Positions 8,661 to 16,785 of a DNA stretch of 64,000 nt are shown piece after piece; within the stretch, counting starts at the first letter, position 1; the number at the start of each line of letters is the position of its first letter. A program made the translations under genes and the position numbers. Source of the DNA: SIG672 sp045580325 (GTDB lineage Bacteria > Bacillota > Clostridia > Oscillospirales > CAG-272). Below the pieces are notes generated by a model. The model did no database searches, was not told where the DNA came from, and worked only from the letters and a program-made list of their open reading frames with translations. The stretch covers positions 1 through 64,000 of the forward strand of contig JAZNNR010000002.1 of NCBI GenBank assembly GCA_045580325.1, written 5' to 3'.

Positions 8661-10067
8661 CTAAGATACGGTATAACCGGGGTACTGCCCCTCGCTCTTG
8701 TCATATCCGCGCACGATGTTTTCCCAGATGTCGCCGATAGCGTCCCAGGTAACCGCAGACACTACAACGTTCTCGCGAAGTCCGAAATAACGCTGAAATG
8801 CAAGTACTGCGTTTTGCGTCTGCGCGTCGTATATTCCCGTAACCTCAACGCTCGGTATCTCGGGATAGACCTCGGATATCGTTTGCAGATAATTTTGAAG
8901 ATTTACCACACTTTCGTTCTGAGTCTGGTCGCGGATAGGTATTCCCGGATAGGGGCGCGGTGAATTTTCAAAGAGATTTTCGGGGAGCTCGTTGAGTATT
9001 CCCGCATATATGTCGTAAGCGTATTCCCAGGTGTAAAAATCAACGATTCCTGTAACGGGAAGCTTATATTCGCTCTGAAAGGCTGATACCGCCTCTGCCG
9101 TTTTTTCGCCGTAAATACCGTCGACCTTGATTTGCGGTATGCTTTCAACGAAATATGAAATAAAGAGCATAAGGTACTGAATAAGCTCGACTCCGAATCC
9201 CGTAGCACCCGGACCGAGCGTTTCCTCAAACTGTCGCTCTACGTCCGAATAGGTAAGACCCTCGGATATTATAGAGTTAAGCTGCTTGACACCGTTGAAG
9301 AGCGCGAGAATTTTGTACCATGTCGCAGGACCGACCACACCGTCAACCGTCAGATTGAATATCCTTTGGAACTCGCGTACAGCATTTTCTGTTTCCTCGC
9401 CGAAGATGCCGTCGGCAGGATATATTTTCGGTATTGCGGGGTAATTTTGAGAAACTCGGTTCAGTCGAAGCTGAATTGTACGCACGTCATTTCCAATGCT
9501 TCCGTAGCTTATCGGAATACCGGGGAAGCTGTCCTCAAGTGGCACAACGGGAACGTTTGTTACAATATCAATATCATCTCCGTAATAATATGTGAGTATG
9601 TCATAGGCGAATCTGCCCTCGTTTGCAAGGTCAACGCTCCCCCACTGCGAAAGACCGTCGCAGGTGGTGGTAGTACCGTTGCAGTATGATGCAAAAAGGG
9701 GCTCGATATATCCTCTGCGGTTAATGTAGCTGTTGAATATCTGGTCAACTATTTTCGATACGTTGTCGAAAATATCACGCCCATTTTTAAATGTCTGATC
9801 GTATGCGGGAAGGGATGTTATGTCAAAATCGTACCCTTGAGCGCGGTAAAATTCGGTGTAAACACGGTTTAAGGCAAATGAGATCTGCGCGTAAATGTTG
9901 GCTCTGAGCGCGGCTTCGGGCCAGGTCGGATAGATCTCACCCGAGGCGACGTTTTTTATATAGTCGATAAAGGGGAGAGTAACGTTTTGCGCGTTTGACG
10001 AAGGCGCACCGAGATGAACTGTTATATTCTCGGGTATGGTCGGAAGAACAGAAGGGTCAAGATTCAT
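8661..10067 (-). CDS. SpoIID-like protein with peptidoglycan-binding repeats
   Basis: The 468-aa protein begins with a SpoIID/LytB-like region (about residues 40-165) recognisable from WPEAALRANIYAQ and CDGLSQWG. It continues with three PG_binding_1 repeats (around 205-265, 295-355 and 375-455). SpoIID of Bacillus is a lytic transglycosylase of engulfment, and the related amidase enhancers bind wall hydrolases. This protein has no signal peptide or membrane anchor and the SpoIID part looks short, so it may be a spore-compartment wall-binding protein rather than true SpoIID. Its start overlaps the stop of the upstream 126-aa gene by 4 bp, showing translational coupling. Confidence 0.72.
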   Translation of the reverse strand: MNLDPSVLPTIPENITVHLGAPSSNAQNVTLPFIDYIKNVASGEIYPTWPEAALRANIYAQISFALNRVYTEFYRAQGYDFDITSLPAYDQTFKNGRDIFDNVSKIVDQIFNSYINRRGYIEPLFASYCNGTTTTCDGLSQWGSVDLANEGRFAYDILTYYYGDDIDIVTNVPVVPLEDSFPGIPISYGSIGNDVRTIQLRLNRVSQNYPAIPKIYPADGIFGEETENAVREFQRIFNLTVDGVVGPATWYKILALFNGVKQLNSIISEGLTYSDVERQFEETLGPGATGFGVELIQYLMLFISYFVESIPQIKVDGIYGEKTAEAVSAFQSEYKLPVTGIVDFYTWEYAYDIYAGILNELPENLFENSPRPYPGIPIRDQTQNESVVNLQNYLQTISEVYPEIPSVEVTGIYDAQTQNAVLAFQRYFGLRENVVVSAVTWDAIGDIWENIVRGYDKSEGQYPGYTVS

Positions 10068-10444
10068 AGGCTTTCCTCCGTTTCAGATGGCGCGTTAACG
10101 TTGCGGTAAACGTCGGGAATAAGCGGTATAAGCTGTACGGGCTGAATAGTCGTTATTCCCGAAAAGATCGGTACTTCTGCAAAAATTTGCGTAAGGAAAC
10201 CCGATTTGTCTATTTCGATGTTTATGATTGCAAAGGGCGGCTCGGGCGAATCGGGAACGAGCGATTCCGATTTCGGCGGAGTTTCTATCTCGAAGGGAAG
10301 TGTAGAGCCGCTGCTGTCGGTAAGCTGAACGTTAAGCACCTTGAATACTCCGTTCTCATATCCGCTGACCGTAACCGTTGCCCCCACGATAGGCAGAGCT
10401 TCGCCTCGGCTTCGTACCTCGGTTATTATGTATCCTGTTTCCAA
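10064..10444 (-). CDS. Small carboxypeptidase-regulatory-like protein, first gene of operon
   Basis: The 126-aa protein looks like one beta-sandwich domain of the carboxypeptidase regulatory/Cna-B-like kind: the GATVTVSGYENGVF and LTDSSGSTLPF segments fit such a fold. I do not recognise a named family. It starts at TTG 10444 with AGAGAGGTG upstream and overlaps the SpoIID-like gene by 4 bp. No secretion signal is visible. Its operon partners carry peptidoglycan-binding repeats, so a structural or adaptor role at the wall or spore surface is possible but unproven. Confidence 0.65.
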   Translation of the reverse strand: METGYIITEVRSRGEALPIVGATVTVSGYENGVFKVLNVQLTDSSGSTLPFEIETPPKSESLVPDSPEPPFAIINIEIDKSGFLTQIFAEVPIFSGITTIQPVQLIPLIPDVYRNVNAPSETEESL

Positions 10445-10550
10445 AAAATCACCTCTCTGAAGCTTTGCAGCACAGTGTACTGCTTTCTGTGATCATATTA
10501 TGCGCTGACAGAAAAAAGGTTCAAAGTGGGTAAAGAAGCGAAAAATAATA

Positions 10551-10578
10551 AAAAACCGATACGAGTTTTTCGTATCGG
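10551..10578 (-). terminator. Terminator of the XRE regulator gene
   Basis: The stem CCGATACGA/TCGTATCGG (10556-10578) is followed on the minus strand by T5-6, about 10 bp after the stop of the gene ending at 10589. Confidence 0.85.
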
Positions 10579-10588
10579 CTCTTGTCTA

Positions 10589-11428
10589 TTAAAGGTAGGG
10601 CTTGTTTCTGATTTGTTTATTATAAGAAAAGATCCTTGGTCTGTCTATGATCTCTCTTGCAAATATCAGCAGGGCAATAAAGGCAGGCGACGGGCGGAAA
10701 TTATATACTGTCCGAATTTCGTCGTCCATCTCGAGCTGTGTTGAAGAGATCAAATTATACTTTGAAAGCATTTTTAAAATATCGTCTGCCTTTTCGGGTG
10801 TTATTTCGAGATTTTTTATAAGAAGAGCGGGGGTGAAGGCTTTTTTGTGATCACGCTTGCTTAAAAAGACGCATGCGTTAAAAAAATCTCTGTCTGAAAA
10901 ATCCTTGAAAAAGCTCGGGTAGTCAATGCCGTTAAAATATGCCGCCTCGGTGTCTTTTGTTTCGGGTACGATTAAAAAGTACTGTAAACGGTTGGCAATC
11001 CCCATACGTGTAAAACCGTAATCTGTTAATACAGATGAAGAATGCTGCTCGCTTTCGGGAAGCTCTTTTTCATACTCTTCAATGCCTCTTCTTATTGAAG
11101 ACCTCTCGCCAAAGAGCGCCTGTTCCATGTCAAAGCAATAACTGAACACTTGGTTAAATCGTTGCTCGGGAGGAGTATCACTTATTTTTTCTATCAAGGC
11201 TGAATGTAGATCGCCGTGATCGGACACATTTCTTCCAAAGAGAAAATCTATCGGAACGGAAAAGAAATCTGCAATTTTGGGCAAAAGCTCGACGTCGGGA
11301 ACACCGCCGTTCTCCCACTTGGAAACAGCCTGTGTGCTTACTCCTACGTAATTTGCAAGCTCCTCCTGCTTAATTCCTCTTTCTCTGCGCATAAGGGATA
11401 TTTGTTTTCCGATCGTGTTTGCCTTCAT
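10589..11428 (-). CDS. XRE-family transcriptional regulator with large C-terminal domain
   Basis: The 279-aa protein has an N-terminal helix-turn-helix of the Cro/CI type (residues 5-60: GKQISLMRRERGIKQEELAN followed by VSTQAVSKWENG), a typical DNA-binding pattern of Firmicute regulators. The remaining 200 residues are of unrecognised type; the last 80 resemble a winged-helix segment (IKNLEITPEKADDILKMLSK). The start at 11428 is fixed by AGGGAGG 6 nt upstream; a longer frame reaching 11683 would run into gap and its terminator. Target genes are unknown; the gene sits alone between two terminators. Confidence 0.82.
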   Translation of the reverse strand: MKANTIGKQISLMRRERGIKQEELANYVGVSTQAVSKWENGGVPDVELLPKIADFFSVPIDFLFGRNVSDHGDLHSALIEKISDTPPEQRFNQVFSYCFDMEQALFGERSSIRRGIEEYEKELPESEQHSSSVLTDYGFTRMGIANRLQYFLIVPETKDTEAAYFNGIDYPSFFKDFSDRDFFNACVFLSKRDHKKAFTPALLIKNLEITPEKADDILKMLSKYNLISSTQLEMDDEIRTVYNFRPSPAFIALLIFAREIIDRPRIFSYNKQIRNKPYL

Positions 11429-11559
11429 AATTTTCCTCCCTAAAATAGATTTGCCAAAATTCCTTGTTTCATATATTATACCACAAACGTCATTTGATTT
11501 CAATGGAAGCGGAGTTGGTAAAATCAAACAGCAGTTGAATGAGCCTCGGCTGTTATTAT

Positions 11560-11587
11560 AAAAAAACAACCCCGAGATAACTCGGGG
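11560..11587 (-). terminator. Terminator of gap
   Basis: The stem CCCCGAG/CTCGGGG with loop ATAA is followed on the minus strand by T7, about 20 bp after the gap stop codon. Confidence 0.9.
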
Positions 11588-11610
11588 CTGTAAAGAGCAT
11601 ATCTTTTTAA

Positions 11611-12627
11611 TTAGTTGAGTTCTGCGAAGTACTTGATAGTTCTTACCATCTGAGATGTGTAAGAGTTTTCGTTGTCGTACCAAGAAACAACCTGTACCTG
11701 ATATGTGTCATCGTCGATCTTTGCTACCATTGTCTGAGTAGAGTCGAAGAGCGAGCCGTATGTGCTTCCGATAACGTCAGAAGAAACGATCTCATCTGTG
11801 TTGTAACCGAAGGAAGCAGAGGACTGAGCCTTCATAGCAGCGTTGATAGCATCAACTGTGATGTCTGTACCCTTAACAACTGCAACGAGGATCGTTGTAG
11901 AACCTGTGCAGGTAGGAACTCTCTGAGCAGAACCGATGAGCTTGCCGTTGAGTTCGGGGATTACCAGGCCGATAGCCTTAGCAGCACCTGTGGAGTTAGG
12001 AACGATGTTCTGTGCGCCTGCACGAGCACGGCGAAGGTCGCCCTTTCTGTGAGGACCGTCAAGGATCATCTGGTCGCCTGTGTAAGCATGAACTGTTGTC
12101 ATGATACCGGACTGGATAGGTGCATAGTCGTTGAGGGCCTTAGCCATAGGAGCGAGGCAGTTTGGTGTGCAAGATGCAGCAGAGATGATCTTGTCATCAG
12201 CTGTAAGTGTTTCGTTGTTAACACCGAAAACGATTGTCTTAAGATCTTTTCCTGCGGGAGCAGAAATAACAACCTTCTTAGCGCCTGCGTTGATGTGAGC
12301 CATAGACTTTTCTGTGGAGCAGTAGAAACCTGTGCACTCGAGAACTACGTCTACGTCAAGAGCACCCCAAGGGCAGTTAGCAGCGTCTTTTTCTGCATAG
12401 ATCTTGATGGTCTTACCGTCAACTGTGATGCTGTCGTCGGTAGCAGATACTGTGTCTGCGAGAGCATACTTGCCCTGAGCAGTATCGTACTTAAGAAGAT
12501 GAGCGAGCATCTTGGGGCTGGTAAGGTCGTTGATAGCAACGATTTCATAGCCTTCTGCGCCAAACATCTGGCGGAAAGCAAGACGGCCTATACGGCCGAA
12601 GCCGTTAATGGCAACTTTTACGGACAT
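11611..12627 (-). CDS. gap: Glyceraldehyde-3-phosphate dehydrogenase
   Basis: This 338-aa enzyme oxidises glyceraldehyde 3-phosphate to 1,3-bisphosphoglycerate with NAD+ in glycolysis. The Rossmann motif INGFGRIGR (residues 7-15) and the active-site segment SCTPNCLAP with catalytic Cys153 are intact, and the length is standard. Codon choice is strongly biased, as in other highly expressed genes of the window. It is monocistronic, with its own promoter (12664-12692), an AGGAGG ribosome site and a strong terminator; pgk and tpi are not adjacent. Confidence 0.97.
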   Translation of the reverse strand: MSVKVAINGFGRIGRLAFRQMFGAEGYEIVAINDLTSPKMLAHLLKYDTAQGKYALADTVSATDDSITVDGKTIKIYAEKDAANCPWGALDVDVVLECTGFYCSTEKSMAHINAGAKKVVISAPAGKDLKTIVFGVNNETLTADDKIISAASCTPNCLAPMAKALNDYAPIQSGIMTTVHAYTGDQMILDGPHRKGDLRRARAGAQNIVPNSTGAAKAIGLVIPELNGKLIGSAQRVPTCTGSTTILVAVVKGTDITVDAINAAMKAQSSASFGYNTDEIVSSDVIGSTYGSLFDSTQTMVAKIDDDTYQVQVVSWYDNENSYTSQMVRTIKYFAELN

Positions 12628-12663
12628 TGGAAAATACCTCCTGAATTTTTAAATTACGGCTAT

Positions 12664-12692
12664 ATTCTACCCCAAAAGACTTCATTATTCAA
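12664..12692 (-). promoter_or_regulatory. Sigma-A promoter of gap
   Basis: On the minus strand TTGAAT, a 17-nt spacer and TAGAAT lie about 37 bp before the gap ATG. The rest of the 308-bp gap to the next gene is very AT-rich, with nothing else recognisable except the divergent promoter at 12858. Confidence 0.75.
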
Positions 12693-12857
12693 GTAGTTTT
12701 TGAAAAAATTTTTAATTTTGTTACTTTTATTGCAAATTTTATAAATTAGTACTTAATAATTCAATAATATGTTCATCTTTGAGCCATATTATTTACACAA
12801 AATCCGTATATTTTCGATATAATTTGCAAAAATCAAAAAAAGAATGAGATAATCTAC

Positions 12858-12886
12858 TTGACGATGTGCGCCGTTTGATTTATAAT
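12858..12886 (+). promoter_or_regulatory. Sigma-A promoter of the sensor-like gene
   Basis: TTGACG (12858-12863), a 17-nt spacer and TATAAT (12881-12886), 49 bp before the ATG at 12936. Confidence 0.8.
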
Positions 12887-12935
12887 AACAGTAGATATGC
12901 TAAGTTTGGCATACTTTACTATGAGAGGAGCTTTT

Positions 12936-14021
12936 ATGAACTACGCGGATTATATTTCATCTCCCGATGAGCTTGATACCCCTATAATAATTTGCAATTC
13001 TTCAGGACTTGTTGTATATAAAAACGCAGCAGCTATGCGAAGTATCCGTCTGCCGAGAAGAAACACGCATATTCAGTTTCATCTTGACAGAGGCGGGCTG
13101 TCCGAATATGAGAATATTCCGTCTCGCAAGAAGCCGAGCGTCATAACCGTCGATACGGGCGACAGAAGAGCAAATGCCTTTGTTATGCCGTATAAGCGCG
13201 GAGTCGAAAGCTGCTCGCTCTGGGTGTTCTTCTCACTTCTTCAGATAAATGCGCTCAGCCGTGTCTTCGGCGATTTTGAAAGAGATCTCTGCGACGTCGG
13301 ATACGAGATCTGCGATATAATAAGATGTCTTGACGAAAAGACCTTCACGCTTGACGAAAGGGTACGCACAGAGGCGGATAAGCGAATAGAGAAGAGAATG
13401 GAGAAAATTCTCGATTATCTCTTTTCGAGCAGTGATCTGCGCAGAAGCTCGGTATATTCCTTTGAAAGCGCGATAAATCTTCTTTCTGAGATCACCGAGC
13501 GAAGCTTTGAAAAGATAGGCTACGACGTGAGATTTAATTCAAATAAAGGAAACGCTCATAAATGGGCGATGAACTCGCTTGATTTCCGCGGATTTTTGAT
13601 GCTCTATCTTTATTTTACCACCTTTGCATTAAAGCTCTCGCGCGACAGACGCGTTGATATAAGCGTGAGTGAGGAAGAGTCAAATATAAAGATAACTACC
13701 GTTTTTTCTCTCGGATATCCGCAGTTTACTATAAAAAACGGAAGAGATCTCGAGGATCTGATCGCACTTGCACCGAAATCGGCGCTTAATTTGCTCGTAG
13801 TGTCGCGTATCTGTAAAAATCATAACTACGAATGTCTGTATGACGTTACAGAGGACGCTCACGATAACGTTGTGATAAATATAAGTATTCCCGCTTGCAG
13901 ACCTGCTATGGTACACGCTGCTTCGGACAGCCGTACAGAGCATATGCTTATTGCAAGAGATTTTCAGGCGGCTATTTACTATATGCTGTTTGATCAAAGC
14001 GAGGATATTTCAAATTTCTAA
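12936..14021 (+). CDS. PAS-like sensor protein with degenerate kinase-like C-terminus
   Basis: The 361-aa protein opens with a short PAS-like stretch (PIIICNSSGLVVYKNAAAM), has a charged, probably helical middle (about residues 130-190), and ends in a domain whose pattern recalls a GHKL ATPase: LDFRGFLMLYLYF, a DISV strand, and the final VVINISIP strand. The N, G1 and G2 boxes of histidine kinases are not recognisable and no His box is seen. It may be a non-catalytic sensor or anti-sigma-like protein. The ATG at 12936 has GAGAGGAG just upstream; the ATG at 12897 has none. It is followed directly by nicotinate phosphoribosyltransferase, possibly in one transcript. Confidence 0.6.
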   Translation: MNYADYISSPDELDTPIIICNSSGLVVYKNAAAMRSIRLPRRNTHIQFHLDRGGLSEYENIPSRKKPSVITVDTGDRRANAFVMPYKRGVESCSLWVFFSLLQINALSRVFGDFERDLCDVGYEICDIIRCLDEKTFTLDERVRTEADKRIEKRMEKILDYLFSSSDLRRSSVYSFESAINLLSEITERSFEKIGYDVRFNSNKGNAHKWAMNSLDFRGFLMLYLYFTTFALKLSRDRRVDISVSEEESNIKITTVFSLGYPQFTIKNGRDLEDLIALAPKSALNLLVVSRICKNHNYECLYDVTEDAHDNVVINISIPACRPAMVHAASDSRTEHMLIARDFQAAIYYMLFDQSEDISNF

Positions 14022-14055
14022 ATATGTTTAGACGTTTGCAAAAGGAGAATTAAAA

Positions 14056-15498
14056 ATGGGAAAGATGAAAAAGTTTTTAAGTGATAACTATACGATGCTC
14101 TGCGATTTTTACGAGCTTACAATGGGCAACGGATACTACATGTGCGGAAACAGCGATAAGATACTCTATTTCGACCTGTTTTTCCGCTCTATTCCCGACG
14201 GCGGCGGATTTGCAATCGCGGCAGGACTCGATCAGGTTATCGATTATATCGAAAATCTGCACTTTGACGAGGACGATATTGAGTATCTCCGCTCGAGAAA
14301 TCAGTTTTCCGAGGAATTTCTTAAATATCTTGAGAATTTCAAATTTACAGGAGATATTTACGCCGTTCCGGAAGGAACTCCGATCTTCCCGAACGAGCCT
14401 ATTCTTACCGTACGCGCACCCGCAGTTGAGGCTCAGTTTATAGAAACCTTTCTTCTTCTGACGATAAACCATCAGTCGCTTATTGCCACAAAATCGAGCA
14501 GAATAGTACGTGCGGCAGACGGACGTCCCGTTTCCGAATTCGGCTCACGTCGCGCGCAGGGAACTGCGGCGGCAATATACGGCGCAAGAGCGTCTTATAT
14601 CGCAGGCTGTGCAGGAACTGCCTGTACGATAGCAGACGAGCTTTTCGGAGTTCCCGCAGGCGGAACTATGGCACACTCGTGGGTACAGCTTTTCGACAGC
14701 GAGTTTGAAGCATTCGACACCTACTGCTCGATATATCCAAACAACCCCACGCTTCTCGTAGATACCTATAACGTACTCAAAAAGGGCGTTCCGAACGCTA
14801 TTGCGGCATTCAAAAAACACGGTATAACAAAGTGCGCTGTAAGACTTGACTCGGGCGATATTACCTATCTCACCAAGAAGGTCAGAAAAATGCTCGACGA
14901 GGCGGGAATGACCGAGTGTAAGATAGTCGTTTCCAACTCTCTTGACGAGTATATTATCCGCGATCTTCTCCATCAGGGCGCAATTATCGACTCTTTTGGC
15001 GTAGGAGAAAGGCTTGTAACCTCGAAGAGCGAGCCCGTGTTCGGTGGAGTTTATAAGCTCGTTGCGGTCGAAGAGAAGGACGGAAGTATAGTACCGAAGA
15101 TCAAGATAAGCGAAAACGCGCAGAAGATAACGAACCCGCACTTCAAGAAGGTTTACAGGCTTTACGACAGAGAGAGCGGCAAGGCGGAAGCGGACTACCT
15201 CTGCGTTTACGATGAAAGCGTAAACGATAACGAGCCTCTCACGATATTCGATCCCGTTCATACGTGGAAGGAAAAAACACTTACAAATTACCGCGCAGAA
15301 GAGCTTTTAAAGCCGATATTTATTTCGGGCAAGCTCGTTTATGAGCGCCGTAGTGTTAAGGAAATAAGAGATTTCTGTGCACAGCAGATAGATACTCTTT
15401 GGGACGAGGTTACACGCTTTGAAAATCCGCATAACTACTACGTTGACCTTTCAAAGAAGCTTTGGGACATCAAGCACGACCTGCTTAAAGGAAAATAA
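14056..15498 (+). CDS. pncB: Nicotinate phosphoribosyltransferase
   Basis: This 480-aa enzyme makes nicotinate mononucleotide from nicotinate and PRPP in the NAD salvage (Preiss-Handler) pathway. Family signatures are present from the N-terminus (DFYELTMGNGY) through SEFGSRRAQG, which holds the His/Arg-type active-site region, to the phosphate-binding RLDSGDITYL and the VSNSLDEY segment. The length is standard for the long Firmicute form. AAAGGAG precedes the ATG. It lies 34 bp behind the sensor-like gene and is followed by a hairpin. Confidence 0.95.
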   Translation: MGKMKKFLSDNYTMLCDFYELTMGNGYYMCGNSDKILYFDLFFRSIPDGGGFAIAAGLDQVIDYIENLHFDEDDIEYLRSRNQFSEEFLKYLENFKFTGDIYAVPEGTPIFPNEPILTVRAPAVEAQFIETFLLLTINHQSLIATKSSRIVRAADGRPVSEFGSRRAQGTAAAIYGARASYIAGCAGTACTIADELFGVPAGGTMAHSWVQLFDSEFEAFDTYCSIYPNNPTLLVDTYNVLKKGVPNAIAAFKKHGITKCAVRLDSGDITYLTKKVRKMLDEAGMTECKIVVSNSLDEYIIRDLLHQGAIIDSFGVGERLVTSKSEPVFGGVYKLVAVEEKDGSIVPKIKISENAQKITNPHFKKVYRLYDRESGKAEADYLCVYDESVNDNEPLTIFDPVHTWKEKTLTNYRAEELLKPIFISGKLVYERRSVKEIRDFCAQQIDTLWDEVTRFENPHNYYVDLSKKLWDIKHDLLKGK

Positions 15499-15508
15499 GA
15501 TAAAAAAC

Positions 15509-15540
15509 ACAGAGGCTACCGAAAAATCGGTAGCCTCTGT
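15509..15540 (+). terminator. Hairpin after pncB, copy 1 of a duplicated stem
   Basis: Stem ACAGAGGCTACCGA/TCGGTAGCCTCTGT around A4. It lies 10 bp after the stop codon but has no T tract, so termination is only probable. Nearly the same stem recurs at 15687-15714, on the other side of the dispersed repeat. Confidence 0.55.
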
Positions 15541-15576
15541 ACATATTGAATGCAAAATAATAAAAGAAAAGCTTTT

Positions 15577-15653
15577 AGCCAAGGAAAAGGGTTGGGAGTT
15601 TGAGGGAAGGGGAAAAACTTCGGCGTTTGAGATGGTTTTCCCCTTCCCTCAGT
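15577..15653 (+). repeat. Hairpin repeat family 2, copy A
   Basis: Starts with AGCCAAGGAA and contains the arms GAGGGAAGGGGAAAA (15602-15616) and TTTTCCCCTTCCCTC (15636-15650) around a 19-nt loop with CGGCGTTTGAGATG. Related copies lie at 20959-21033 and 24856-24930, always between genes. Confidence 0.85.
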
Positions 15654-15686
15654 TGATTTTAATGATTTTGTCTGTGTCTTTGGCAT

Positions 15687-15714
15687 AGAGGCTACCGAAA
15701 ACTCGGTAGCCTCT
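15687..15714. repeat. Duplicate of the post-pncB hairpin
   Basis: AGAGGCTACCGA/TCGGTAGCCTCT, almost identical to the stem at 15509-15540. It lies just beyond the 3' end of the minus-strand SDR gene. There is no T tract on either side. Confidence 0.6.
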
Positions 15715-15731
15715 TAAAATTTCACGTGAGA

Positions 15732-16493
15732 TTATATCTTCTTCTGCTGTTTGCACCAGATATACATAATAAGCTTGTGGGGAAGAAGCTTGGTGAGAAA
15801 TACCTGAACTCTTACCGAAAATCCGCAGACAGAAACGTCCTTGCCCTTTTTCATATCGCGTATAGCGCGCTCAACGACCTCGGCAGACTCAAAATAGCGG
15901 TTGTAATAGCTGATGGTATCGTCCTTGACCGCGTGATTAAAGAACTCGGTCTTTACCCAGCCGGGACAGACCGCCATTACGCGAATGCCGCGTTTTTTGA
16001 GCTCGACGTTCAGCGCACGCGAGAAGCTGAGCACGAATGCCTTTGTAGCGCCGTAAAGTCCGATGTAGGGAACGGGCTGGAAGGCGGAAAGCGAGCCGAG
16101 CTGATAGATTCTCGAGCCTTCCTTCATATATTTGAGTGTTTTGTAGGTCATTTCGGCAAGAATTTGTGAATTTAAGGTTATCATACCCGAAATATCCGAG
16201 TACTCCATTTCCTCAAACGAGGTGAATTTTCCGTATCCGCCTGCGTTTACAAGGACGGCAACCTCTGCTCCTGTTTCCTCGAGGAGCTTTTCGTAATTTT
16301 CGATGCTTTCGGGGAGAGTGAGGTCGCACGCAAGCACGCGGATCTTGGCTTTTGTGAGGGGGATAAGCTCCTCAAGACGCTCTCTTCTTCGTGCTATTAC
16401 CCATATTTCGTCAAACTGTTCGTCGCGGTCGAGCTGAAGGACAAAATCCTTACCCATTCCCGACGATGCTCCTGTAACTACCGCTATTTTCAT
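15732..16493 (-). CDS. SDR-family NAD(P)-dependent oxidoreductase
   Basis: This 253-aa short-chain dehydrogenase/reductase has the cofactor motif TGASSGMG near the N-terminus, the structural motif NAG (VLVNAGG), a catalytic Ser in GSLSAFQP, and the YxxxK pair in YGATKAFVLSF. The C-terminal 30 residues are hydrophobic and basic (VFLTKLLPHKLIMYIW), which could mean membrane association. The substrate cannot be predicted. AAAGGAAT precedes the ATG. It stands alone between two repeat-rich intergenic stretches. Confidence 0.88.
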   Translation of the reverse strand: MKIAVVTGASSGMGKDFVLQLDRDEQFDEIWVIARRRERLEELIPLTKAKIRVLACDLTLPESIENYEKLLEETGAEVAVLVNAGGYGKFTSFEEMEYSDISGMITLNSQILAEMTYKTLKYMKEGSRIYQLGSLSAFQPVPYIGLYGATKAFVLSFSRALNVELKKRGIRVMAVCPGWVKTEFFNHAVKDDTISYYNRYFESAEVVERAIRDMKKGKDVSVCGFSVRVQVFLTKLLPHKLIMYIWCKQQKKI

Positions 16494-16534
16494 AATTTAT
16501 TCCTTTCATAAATGGATTTTTAATTTAATATACC

Positions 16535-16758
16535 TTAGGGCTCTGCCCCAAGGACCCGCAAAAGAACTTTTTGAAAAAAGTTCTTTTGAATCTCAAAAAC
16601 TTTAATAGAACAGAAAAATGACAGTCGAAGTATGCAGTTTGCGGTTTTGCGTCAGCAAAATGCACTCGGCTGAGTGCAAGCAAAACTGCCAACCGACGCA
16701 AAGCGTCGGTTTTGCCTTATGGAATCTGCTTAAACCCTTTTTTCAAAAAGGGTTTAAG
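16535..16758. repeat. Intergenic hairpin cluster, repeat family 1 and others
   Basis: The 292-bp gap before the TrmH gene holds at least five inverted repeats: AGGGCTCTGCCCC (from about 16537), AAAGAACTTTTT/AAAAAGTTCTTT (16561-16586), TGCACTC/GAGTGCA nested inside GCAGTTT/AAACTGC (about 16634-16689), CCGACGC/GCGTCGG (16693-16709) and CTTAAACCCTTTTT/AAAAAGGGTTTAAG (16729-16758). The first two together are the reverse complement of the element at 69-143. No coding potential. Confidence 0.7.
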
Positions 16759-16785
16759 AATCCCAAAAACTTTTCTAAAAAATTT

